Shown here: positions 6,578 to 13,437 of the stretch, piece after piece
Layout of the letters: each line of letters starts with the position of its first letter
Numbering within the stretch: the stretch's first letter is position 1
Source: Verrucomicrobiota bacterium
Lineage (GTDB): Bacteria; Verrucomicrobiota; Verrucomicrobiia; Limisphaerales; AV2
NCBI GenBank assembly: GCA_003219345.1
Contig: QHOP01000437.1
Coordinates: 1-15,534 of the forward strand
Reading direction: 5' to 3'
Length of the DNA: 15,534 bases
The notes under the pieces: generated by a model
Seen by the model: only the letters and a program-made list of their open reading frames with translations
The model's database searches: none
Told to the model about the DNA's origin: nothing
Translations under genes and position numbers: made by a program

Positions 6578-7968
6578 CACTCGTAACGCAGCGCCTGAAT
6601 CGGATCGAGCCGGGCGGCCTTGAACGCCGGAAATAAACCGGCCACGATCCCGACACACGCGCTGAAAAAAAACGCGATGGCCATCGCGGTGATGGTGATG
6701 ATCGGCGCGTTGTCTGTGGGCGAAAAACTGACGATCAATCGCACGAGTCCATACGACGCGATCAAACCGACCAGTCCACCGAGAACGGCGATCACGATGC
6801 TTTCGACCAGGATTTGAACGAATACATCTTCCGTCGCGGCGCCGACGGCTTTGCGGATGCCGATTTCCCGCACGCGCTCGGAAATGCTGGCGAGCATGAT
6901 GTTCATGATGCCGATGCCGCCCACCAGCAGGCTGATGCCGGCGATGATGCCGCCGCTCATGCGGGCGTTGTGAATGAAGGTGCCGATGCTTTCCGCTCGT
7001 TCCTCCTGCGTGCGGAACGAAAAGTCCTCAATCCCCTTGTGGGTGGCCATCAGCACATTCCGGATTTGTTGCAATGCGATGTTGATGTGGTCCACATCCG
7101 CGATCTTTACCTCGAGGACCGAAAGACGCGGGTCGGGCACGTTCAAAGTGTTGGCAACCGTGCTCGAGGATTTGCTTGCGCCGGCGCCCGCCGCGCGAAA
7201 TTTCATCCAGACGGTGTTGAGCGGCATAAGCAGCGTGTTGTTCTTCATGCGAAACACGCCGCTGCCCTCACGACCGCTCCAGCCTCGGCTGCGTTTGGGA
7301 CCCGTCGCGGCCTGTTTGGGCTGCAGTTTCGCCAGCTCGCGCTCCTTGCGTTCCTGCTCGCTCTCGTAATGTTCGAACATGCCGATAACGGTAAACGGTT
7401 GGCCGTTGATGCTGATGGTCTCGCCCACCGGATTGATTTCCTCACCGATGTCCTCCGGCGATCCAAAAAGTTCATCGCGCACTCCGGTGCCGATCACACA
7501 AACGTTGCGCGCCATTTCATCGTCGATCTCGTTGAACATGCGGCCGTAGTGGATGACGTGCTCGTACATCTCGAGTGCCACGGGCCAGACGCCGGTGCAA
7601 TTCCACGGACGAAATGATTTTCCTTTCTTTGAGGCCGTCGCTCCGAACAGTCGCATTTCGGGAGAAATTTTCGTGACCAGCGGAGCGCTGGCCCCCAGCG
7701 CGTAAACGTCGTTGATGGTCACGCCCACCGCCTGGTCTTTCAATTGCCACTGTTGAATCGGCACGTCCTGCGATTCAATGCGAACCTTCTGCAGGCCGCC
7801 GATGGCGATCAGCGCTTCCTGGGCGCCCACTTCCATGCCCTTTACGAGGGCCGACATCGCCACCAGACTTGAAACCCCCAGAATGATGCCGAGCATTGTG
7901 AGCAGTGAACGGAACTTGTGCGCCCAGATTTCTTTGAACCCGATCAGGATGGCGTTCCAAAGATTCAC
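6577..7968 (-). CDS. ABC transporter permease, MacB/FtsX type, first copy
   Basis: A 463-residue MacB/FtsX permease with the same plan as its downstream neighbour: TM1 at about 21-43, a periplasmic domain at about 50-310, and TM2-TM4 at about 338-360, 382-410 and 426-448. The coupling loop has the standard REIGIRKAVGAA. The charged EQERKERELAK insert is shared, and a Ser/Ala-rich stretch (about 261-274, GAGASKSSSTVANT) is specific to this copy. I placed the start at GTG 7968 because VNLWNAILIGFKEIW aligns with the start MNLLNTIVVGLKEIW of the other permease. A TTG at 7995 would add nine residues with no family match, and no strong ribosome site exists for either. The ATPase gene is 175 bp upstream, with palindromic repeat C between. 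It is expected to work with the ATPase and adaptor of the same operon. Confidence 0.92.
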   Translation of the reverse strand: MNLWNAILIGFKEIWAHKFRSLLTMLGIILGVSSLVAMSALVKGMEVGAQEALIAIGGLQKVRIESQDVPIQQWQLKDQAVGVTINDVYALGASAPLVTKISPEMRLFGATASKKGKSFRPWNCTGVWPVALEMYEHVIHYGRMFNEIDDEMARNVCVIGTGVRDELFGSPEDIGEEINPVGETISINGQPFTVIGMFEHYESEQERKERELAKLQPKQAATGPKRSRGWSGREGSGVFRMKNNTLLMPLNTVWMKFRAAGAGASKSSSTVANTLNVPDPRLSVLEVKIADVDHINIALQQIRNVLMATHKGIEDFSFRTQEERAESIGTFIHNARMSGGIIAGISLLVGGIGIMNIMLASISERVREIGIRKAVGAATEDVFVQILVESIVIAVLGGLVGLIASYGLVRLIVSFSPTDNAPIITITAMAIAFFFSACVGIVAGLFPAFKAARLDPIQALRYE

Positions 7969-8031
7969 GACGAATGCCGGGCGGCGAAACCGCAAACAAT
8001 GCCCAATGGAGAGTGTCGAAAGTCGAAGACG

Positions 8032-8099
8032 CTCCCCTCACCCTGCCCTCTCCCCTCGTCCGACGAGGGGAGAGGGTGGCCGAAGGCCGGGTGAGGGAT
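8032..8099. repeat. Palindromic repeat, copy C, inside the exporter operon
   Basis: A 68 bp palindromic element. Its core is a perfect 15 bp inverted repeat, CCCTCTCCCCTCGTC (8046-8060) and GACGAGGGGAGAGGG (8062-8076), with outer arms CTCCCCTCACCC (from 8032) and GGGTGAGGGA (to 8099) and a small GGCCGAAGGCC side hairpin. It sits between the co-directional ATPase and permease genes, where the transcript would form a very stable structure. It belongs to the family seen at 1769 and 3216. Confidence 0.85.
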
Positions 8100-8143
8100 A
8101 GACCACGGCAATTTGCGCAGCCACGCCATTTCGCCCTTAATAT

Positions 8144-8911
8144 TCAATTCGCCGCCGGCAACTTCGCGCCGGTATTATGTTCGGCGCTCCGCGTTCCGCG
8201 TTCGGCGTTGACGCGGTCCAGGCCGGCCAGTTTCGCGTCCACCTGTTTGGAAATCTTGCCGTCGCGGATTTCGATCCGGCGCGGCGTCACGGCGGCAATT
8301 TCCGGATCGTGCGTCACGAGCGCGATGGTGCGGCCTTCCTGGCTGAGTTTGCGGAACAACTCAAGAATCACCTCGCCGGTGTGCGAATCGAGGTTGCCCG
8401 TGGGTTCGTCGGCGAAGACGATTTTCGGATTGTTGACCAACGCGCGGGCGATGGCGGTGCGCTGTTGCTGGCCGCCGGAAAGCTGCATCGGACGGTGTTT
8501 GGCGCGGTTATCCATTTCGACCATCCTCAACGCCTGCACGGCGCGTTCGCGCCGTTCACGGCCGGCCAGACCGCTGTAAATCATCGGCAGCTCGACGTTT
8601 TGCAGGACATTGAGCTTGGGCAAGAGATTGAAGAACTGAAACACGAATCCGATCTTTTGGTTCCGGATGCGGGCCAACTCGCGCGCCGAGGCGTCATGAA
8701 TCATAGTGCCGTCGAGCTTGATCGTGCCGCGAGTCGGCGAGTCCAGGCAGCCGAGGATGTGCATCAACGTGGACTTGCCACTGCCCGACGGGCCGATGAT
8801 CGAGATGAATTCGCCTGGTTGGATGTCGAGCGACACGTCGTCCAGCGCGCGGATCTCCTCGCCACCCAAATGATAGATTTTGCTGACGTTGCGAAGTTCA
8901 ACCAGGGCCAT
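8144..8911 (-). CDS. ABC transporter ATP-binding protein (MacB/LolD type)
   Basis: A 255-residue ATPase that powers the exporter. Motifs in order: Walker A GPSGSGKST (40-48), Q-loop Gln92 in FVFQFFNLLP, signature LSGGQQQRTAIARAL (144-158), Walker B KIVFADEP (163-170) with Glu169, D-loop TGNLDS, and switch His201 in VTHDPE. The N-terminal VELRNVSKIYHLGGEEIRAL is typical of the LolD/MacB group. The conserved domain ends near residue 222. The remaining tail contains VNAERGTRSAEHN, encoded by repeat-like DNA at 8179-8215, so the C-terminus seems to have been extended by a dispersed repeat. The start ATG at 8911 begins the domain directly, without a strong ribosome site. It lies 84 bp after the adaptor gene and 175 bp before the permeases. 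Confidence 0.94.
   Translation of the reverse strand: MALVELRNVSKIYHLGGEEIRALDDVSLDIQPGEFISIIGPSGSGKSTLMHILGCLDSPTRGTIKLDGTMIHDASARELARIRNQKIGFVFQFFNLLPKLNVLQNVELPMIYSGLAGRERRERAVQALRMVEMDNRAKHRPMQLSGGQQQRTAIARALVNNPKIVFADEPTGNLDSHTGEVILELFRKLSQEGRTIALVTHDPEIAAVTPRRIEIRDGKISKQVDAKLAGLDRVNAERGTRSAEHNTGAKLPAAN
8179..8215. repeat. Low-complexity repeat within the ATPase 3' end
   Basis: On the plus strand this reads as iterated GTTCGGCG, CTCCGCG and TTCCGCG units, that is, minus-strand GCCGAACGCGGAAC and GCGGAGCGCCGAAC. It encodes VNAERGTRSAEHN at the end of the ATPase. Such (CGCGGAAC/GCCGAAC)n repeats are, as I recall, usually intergenic in these genomes. Confidence 0.6.
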
Positions 8912-8995
8912 GATACATATAGTGGCGGTGGAACGCTTTCTTTCCCGGGCGAGGGGAAAAAAGGCCTATTCGGTGCAACGATTTCATGAGTAATC

Positions 8996-10240
8996 TCAAG
9001 TACCACCCCGTCGATTGCCGCCCGCAGGCCGCTGCGCGCCGCCGGCGCCATTAGTCCTGTCACTGGCCTTGCTCGCGCCGGGCCGGACGGTCGCGCTGCC
9101 GCCTTCAGAGCCGCTCGGCAGCATCACCAGCGGATTCTTGATCGCCCGCGATTTTTCCGTCTCCGGCAGCTCGAGCGCGACCACTTCGCCCGGCGTCAAG
9201 CCTTTCTGGACTTCGGCATAGAAATAATCCGAGACGCCGATCTGGACCGGCCTGCGCTCAAAGCCGTCCTCGTTTTTCACGTAAACATAGCGCTCCGTTT
9301 GCCCCGTTTCCGGACTGGTTTCGGTGAACACGGCGGCCAGCGGTACGGCCACGACGTTGTCCGCCGAGGCGACTGGAATTTGAACGTTCGCCGTCATACC
9401 CGGCCGAACGTGCGGATCAACGTCCTTCAACAGGATGCGAGCGGCGAAACCTTTGATATTGTTCTTGATGGTGGCCTGCGGCGCGATGCGCTCGACGTTG
9501 CCCGTGACTTTCAGTCCGGCCACGGCTTCGACGGCGACTTCAACCTGCTGGCCGATCTTGAGCCGGGTCACGTCCGCCTGATTGATGTGCGCGTTAATAA
9601 CCATTTCGTTCAGGTTGGCGATCGTCAGCACTTCGGTGCCGCTGTTGAATCCGCCGGAGCCGGAGACGGCTTGTCCGACCGAAACCGGCCGCGTCAGGAC
9701 GGTGCAATCGAATGGAGCCAGGATTTTCGTCTTGGTCAACTGGTATTCGACCAGGTGCCGCGCCTTGTCCGATTTTTCAAGCGAGTTCTTCGCCAGCTCA
9801 TACTGCGTCTTCGTGTCCTCGAAGAGTTCCAGCGAAATGAGTTTGTCGGCAAAGAGTTGTTTGGACCGTTCGTAGTCCCGTTTGGCCTTCTCCAACTGCA
9901 ATTTCGCCGCATCGATCTCGATCTTTTTCGACGAGAGATCCGTTTGCAGGTCCTGGTCGTCGAGCGTGAACAACACGCTGTCTTTTTTGATCCGATCACC
10001 AATGTCCACCGGCAGAGTGAGGATTTTGCCGTTGATTTCCGGGCGGACCGAAACCTGGTCGGCCGGGCCGATTTCCCCCGCCGCGCTGACGGCGAAATGA
10101 ATGTCGCGGGTTTCCACCACGGCGGTAGTGGGATGAGAGTCGGCCGCCGAGGCGCCCGTGCCCGGCAGGGAGTTGCGCCATTTTTGGAATCCCCAGGCGC
10201 CCCCGGCCAGCACCACAACCAGAATGATCCATTTCTTCAT
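8996..10240 (-). CDS. Periplasmic adaptor (membrane fusion protein, MacA/HlyD type)
   Basis: A 414-residue adaptor that bridges the inner-membrane ABC permeases to an outer-membrane channel. Residues 1-20 (MKKWIILVVVLAGGAWGF) form an N-terminal membrane anchor. The lipoyl halves lie at about 64-98 and 170-205, split by an alpha-helical hairpin at about 98-168. The beta-barrel domain runs about 212-290, and the membrane-proximal domain to about 360. The hairpin tip holds R125-x3-L129-x6-S136, exactly the spacing of the RLS motif by which AcrA/MacA-type adaptors dock TolC. The tail (375-414) is Gly/Ser/Arg/Asn-rich and low complexity. It is the first gene of the exporter operon and is divergent from the ClC gene across 201 bp that carry a palindrome and a promoter-like box. 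No outer-membrane channel gene is present here. Confidence 0.93.
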   Translation of the reverse strand: MKKWIILVVVLAGGAWGFQKWRNSLPGTGASAADSHPTTAVVETRDIHFAVSAAGEIGPADQVSVRPEINGKILTLPVDIGDRIKKDSVLFTLDDQDLQTDLSSKKIEIDAAKLQLEKAKRDYERSKQLFADKLISLELFEDTKTQYELAKNSLEKSDKARHLVEYQLTKTKILAPFDCTVLTRPVSVGQAVSGSGGFNSGTEVLTIANLNEMVINAHINQADVTRLKIGQQVEVAVEAVAGLKVTGNVERIAPQATIKNNIKGFAARILLKDVDPHVRPGMTANVQIPVASADNVVAVPLAAVFTETSPETGQTERYVYVKNEDGFERRPVQIGVSDYFYAEVQKGLTPGEVVALELPETEKSRAIKNPLVMLPSGSEGGSATVRPGASKASDRTNGAGGAQRPAGGNRRGGT

Positions 10241-10274
10241 GCGTTAAGAACGTGAAAGCAAGGCAGCCTACTTA

Positions 10275-10295
10275 ATAATACGTTTGCGTGCAAAC
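10275..10295 (-). promoter_or_regulatory. Candidate operator palindrome and -10 box of the exporter operon
   Basis: A perfect inverted repeat GTTTGC-GT-GCAAAC lies at 10282-10295. Directly downstream on the minus strand is TATTAT (10280-10275), five of six matches to the -10 consensus, 34 bp before the adaptor ATG. The palindrome would sit in the -10/-35 spacer, a usual repressor position. No good -35 hexamer is seen. This is an inference from the sequence alone. Confidence 0.4.
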
Positions 10296-10441
10296 CGGAA
10301 AAACGACTAAACCACCGGCTTGGTCGGCGGTTGCGGCGCGTTTGAAGCTTGCACTGGATGCCGGAAAGAAGACTCGTCAGGTGGCCGTAAAATTCACAAA
10401 ATCATGAGGTGCGAACCTGGCCGAAGAGTTGGTGGCAGGTC

Positions 10442-12226
10442 ATGGCGAAGGTGCAGGATTTTTTCCGGCGGCACTGGCAGGAGCTGCTGCGCATCCGGGA
10501 AAAGTTGCGGCTCAGTGAGGAAACGGTCCATTTGTTGCTCGCGGCAGGCGTCGGCATCATTGGCGGCCTCGTCAACCTCGTCTTTCATCTTTGCATCGAC
10601 ACGCTCAAGGAGGTCGCGCTCCGGCATCAGGGCGATTTCGTGGAGATCGCCGAAGCGCTCAATTGGTGGCAACGCCTGCTCGCGCCGACGGTCGGCGGGC
10701 TCGGCGCCGGGCTGGTTTTGTTTTGGGGACTTCACTGGGTCGGCAAACGCGGTTCGAGCAACCTGCTGGAAGTGGTCGTGGCCGGCGATGGTCGCCTGCC
10801 GTTCCGGCACGCGTTGATCAAAGCCGTCTCGTCCCTCCTGAGCATCAGCACCGGCGGGTCCATTGGCCGCGAGGGATTGATCACGCATTTGACCGCGACA
10901 GCGGCCTCCAAATGTGGACAACTGGCCCATTGGCAGCCGTATCGCCTGCGCCTGCTGGTGGCGTGCGGCGCCGCGGCCGGCATCGCCGCCGCTTACAATG
11001 CGCCGGTGGCCGGCGCCGTATTCGCGGCCCAGATCGTCCTCGGCAACTTTTCCATGAACCTGTTCGCGCCGCTGGTCCTGGCCTCGGTGGTGGCCACGAT
11101 GGTTTCGCGGAGTTTTTTCGGCATCGAGCCGCAATATCAAGTGCCGTCTGACGTTGAATTCACGCACGTCACTCAGTTGCCCTGGTTCGTGTTGTTGGGA
11201 CTTTTCGCCGGCATGTTGGGCGCGGCGTTCCTGAAACTGCTTCGCCACAGCGAACTCCTGTTCAGTCGCGTTACGCAGCCGCTTTATGTGCGCATGGCGC
11301 TCGGCGGCCTGGTGGTCGGCGCGATTGCCACCGGCTACCCGCAGGTCTGGGGCAATGGTTACGGCGCGACGAATCAAATTTTGCACGATCAATACGAGTT
11401 GGGCTTCCTGTTCGGGTTGTTCGTGGCCAAATTGCTCGCCACGTTGATGACGGTCGGTTCGGGCGCGGTCGGCGGCGTGTTCACGCCCACGCTGTTTCTG
11501 GGCGCCGGGCTGGGCGGCTTGTTTGGCATGACGCTGCACGCGGGCCACGTCGCCGAAACCTTACCCACCGCCGCCTTTGCGCTGGTGGGCATGGGCAGCG
11601 TGCTGGCGGCCACGACGCATTCGCCGCTGCTGGCGATGATCATGGTGTTTGAAATCTCGCGGGATTATACGCTCATGCCGCCGCTGATGGTCGCCTGCGC
11701 CGTGTCCACGCTGGTGGCCCGGCGGCTGGATCCGGAAACCATCTACACGGAACCGCTCCGGCAAAAGGGATTGGAGACCGAACGGGAGAGCGCGCTACCG
11801 GGCGCGGCCACGCAGCAGACGGTCGGCGACCTCATGCGCGATCCGGTTCCGCCGTTGAAACAGACTGCGACCTTCCACGAAATCGCGGATCGGTTCCTGA
11901 CCAGCCCGAACAATTTTCTGCCGGTAGTGGACGACAAACACTCGCTCGTGGGACTCGTCGCGTTGCAGGATTTAAAAGAATATCTCAATGCCGGCCAGGA
12001 ACTGAACGGCGTGATTGCGTTCGACGTGATGCGGCCGCCGCCATCGTGCCTGACGCCAAACCAAAAGCTGCTCGATGCGCTGCCGGTCCTGCTCACGAGC
12101 GAGCAGCGCAACGTGCCCGTGATCAACTCGCGGAAAGAACGCAAGCTGGTAGGCGCCGTCGCCCGCGCCGAGGCGCTCGGCGTGCTCTCGGAAGCCATCG
12201 CCCCCCGCAGCACGCCAAGCGGATGA
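10442..12226 (+). CDS. ClC-family chloride channel/transporter with C-terminal CBS pair
   Basis: A 594-residue membrane protein. Residues about 25-425 form the ClC core and 456-585 two CBS domains that usually bind adenine nucleotides and gate the pore. The core shows STGGSIGREGLITHL (136-150), with the gating glutamate E144 but Leu in place of the usual Pro of GREGP; AAAYNAPVAGAVFAAQ (182-197), with Gln197 where many members have Glu; VGGVFTPTLFLGAGLG (343-358); and Tyr435 in TIYTEPL, the likely central pore tyrosine. The first selectivity loop reads GSSNLLE (104-110) instead of GSGIPE. The start was set at ATG 10442, just after GGTGGCAGG; a GTG at 10409 would add 11 residues. It stands alone, divergent from the exporter. 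Whether it is a channel or an H+-coupled antiporter is open. Confidence 0.93.
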   Translation: MAKVQDFFRRHWQELLRIREKLRLSEETVHLLLAAGVGIIGGLVNLVFHLCIDTLKEVALRHQGDFVEIAEALNWWQRLLAPTVGGLGAGLVLFWGLHWVGKRGSSNLLEVVVAGDGRLPFRHALIKAVSSLLSISTGGSIGREGLITHLTATAASKCGQLAHWQPYRLRLLVACGAAAGIAAAYNAPVAGAVFAAQIVLGNFSMNLFAPLVLASVVATMVSRSFFGIEPQYQVPSDVEFTHVTQLPWFVLLGLFAGMLGAAFLKLLRHSELLFSRVTQPLYVRMALGGLVVGAIATGYPQVWGNGYGATNQILHDQYELGFLFGLFVAKLLATLMTVGSGAVGGVFTPTLFLGAGLGGLFGMTLHAGHVAETLPTAAFALVGMGSVLAATTHSPLLAMIMVFEISRDYTLMPPLMVACAVSTLVARRLDPETIYTEPLRQKGLETERESALPGAATQQTVGDLMRDPVPPLKQTATFHEIADRFLTSPNNFLPVVDDKHSLVGLVALQDLKEYLNAGQELNGVIAFDVMRPPPSCLTPNQKLLDALPVLLTSEQRNVPVINSRKERKLVGAVARAEALGVLSEAIAPRSTPSG

Positions 12227-12353
12227 GCGCCTCCGGCTTGATAACTTCCGCAGCCCCACCCAGGTGGTGTATCGTGGCTCGAATTGCAGGTGGCCGAAGT
12301 CAGGAAGGGTTCGTTCATCACAGACCCCTGGCGCAATCCGTCGATGAGTTAGT
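12227..12353. other. Intergenic spacer after the ClC gene
   Basis: This 127 bp spacer contains a short hairpin CCACC-CA-GGTGG (12256-12267) and an imperfect hairpin overlapping the ClC stop (AAGCGGA with TCCGGCTT), but no T-run for an intrinsic terminator. I looked for an SRP, 6S or c-di-GMP riboswitch signature and found none that holds. Confidence 0.4.
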
Positions 12354-12382
12354 TTGACTTGGTTTTTGGCCAACCTTAGATT
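12354..12382 (+). promoter_or_regulatory. Sigma-70-like promoter of the prenyl synthase-sigma operon
   Basis: TTGACT at 12354-12359 matches five of six -35 bases. TAGATT at 12377-12382 matches four of six -10 bases. The spacer is exactly 17 bp. The next gene's ATG is at 12390, 7 nt after the -10 box, so the predicted transcription start falls on or next to the start codon. Confidence 0.65.
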
Positions 12383-12389
12383 GGCCCCG

Positions 12390-13427
12390 ATGTTGGCCGT
12401 CGAAACCAAAGCGGTTGCAGTCGCCGCGCCCGCCACCGAAGCACCGCATTCCTGGAAACAGATTGTGGAGCCGGTCGAGCCGTTTTTGAAAGCGGTGGCC
12501 GAACGGCTGGCCGAACAGGTTCGTACTTTCGACCCGGAAATCGCCTCGTACGCCCAATACGCATTGACGAATCAAGGCAAGCAGTTGCGCCCGGCGCTCG
12601 TGGCCTTGAGCGCCGGGGCCATCGGCGAGCCGAACGACAGCCTCGTCACCGTGGCGGTCATCATCGAGATGGTTCATCTGGCCACGCTCGCGCACGACGA
12701 CGTGATGGATGAAGCGGTGTTGCGCCGGCAGCAACCGACGCTGGCAGCGAACTGGGGCAATCAGATTTCCGTGCTGCTGGGCGACTGTCTGTTCGCACAT
12801 GCGCTGAAGCTGGCTGCCAGTTTTCCCACGACTGAAATATGCCGGGCTGTCTCCGCTGCGACCAAAACGGTTTGTTCCGGCGAAATTCTGCAGACTCACC
12901 GTCAGCGGCGGCTCCAGTTGTCTCGCGAGGAGTATTTCAAGGTCCTTGAGATGAAGACCGCTGAACTGTTCGCGCTGTCGTGCGACTTGGGGGCCTGGCT
13001 GTGCGGCGCCGCTCCGACGGAGCGTGCGGCGTTACGCCGTTTCGGTCTGGCGCTGGGGACGGCTTACCAGATTTATGACGATTGCCTTGACCTGTTCGGG
13101 GCGGAGACCTTGGTCGGCAAGTCACTGGGCACGGACCTGGCCAACGGAAAGTTGACGTTGCCGGTGCTCCTGGCGCTGGAGCGATCGGTCGGCGTGGACC
13201 GGGCGGAGTTGCAAAAGCTGATCGAGCAGTGGGAAGGCGGAAATTTGGCGCCCGTGGTCGGCTTGCTGGACAAGTACGAGGCTCTCGACGGCTCGTGCGG
13301 CGTGATTCATCAGTTTCTCGAAAGGGCGCGGCTATGTCTGGCGTCCCTGCCTGAAACGGAAAGTCGGCTGGCATTGATTGCGCTGACGGGATTTTTGGAG
13401 CAACAAACGAACGCGCTGGGGGTTTAA
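12390..13427 (+). CDS. Long-chain trans-polyprenyl diphosphate synthase
   Basis: A 345-residue cytoplasmic prenyltransferase that extends allylic diphosphate with isopentenyl diphosphate, probably to make the quinone side chain. GKQLRPAL (63-70) binds the diphosphate. The first Asp-rich motif is HDDVMD (D103-D107) followed by RR112-113, and the second is YDDCLD (D230-D234). Small residues before the first motif (Ala98, Thr99) leave the product channel open, which favours a long product such as octaprenyl or longer. The start is the ATG at 12390. An in-frame TTG at 12354 is the -35 box of the promoter, so it cannot be the start of a transcript from that promoter. The gene is followed after 10 bp by a sigma factor gene, an unusual pairing that puts isoprenoid synthesis and a regulator on one transcript. 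Confidence 0.92.
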   Translation: MLAVETKAVAVAAPATEAPHSWKQIVEPVEPFLKAVAERLAEQVRTFDPEIASYAQYALTNQGKQLRPALVALSAGAIGEPNDSLVTVAVIIEMVHLATLAHDDVMDEAVLRRQQPTLAANWGNQISVLLGDCLFAHALKLAASFPTTEICRAVSAATKTVCSGEILQTHRQRRLQLSREEYFKVLEMKTAELFALSCDLGAWLCGAAPTERAALRRFGLALGTAYQIYDDCLDLFGAETLVGKSLGTDLANGKLTLPVLLALERSVGVDRAELQKLIEQWEGGNLAPVVGLLDKYEALDGSCGVIHQFLERARLCLASLPETESRLALIALTGFLEQQTNALGV

Positions 13428-13437
13428 TGACTGTGCC

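Noticed and set aside
6578..6658. Earlier start for the second permease inside the first permease gene
   Set aside because: The added 27 residues are the other permease's 3' end in a shifted frame, and the TGATG overlap with MNLLNTIVVG matches the paralog start.
7965..8147. Small minus-strand reading frame between ATPase and permease (MAWLRKLPW and on)
   Set aside because: Most of it is translated palindromic repeat C, and no family or good ribosome site supports it.
10394..11548. Long minus-strand open frame opposite the ClC gene
   Set aside because: It mirrors the ClC coding sequence, is rich in Arg/Gln/His without domain motifs, and the plus strand has clear ClC signatures.
12240..12345. 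Possible SRP RNA, 6S RNA or c-di-GMP riboswitch after the ClC gene
   Set aside because: GTCAGGAAGGG and GCCTCCGGC resemble fragments of such RNAs, but the GGAA-tetraloop helix and the conserved asymmetric loop of SRP RNA, and the remaining riboswitch core, are absent.
12354..12389. Longer prenyl synthase starting at TTG 12354
   Set aside because: That TTG is part of the -35 box and the added residues are not family-like; ATG 12390 fits better.
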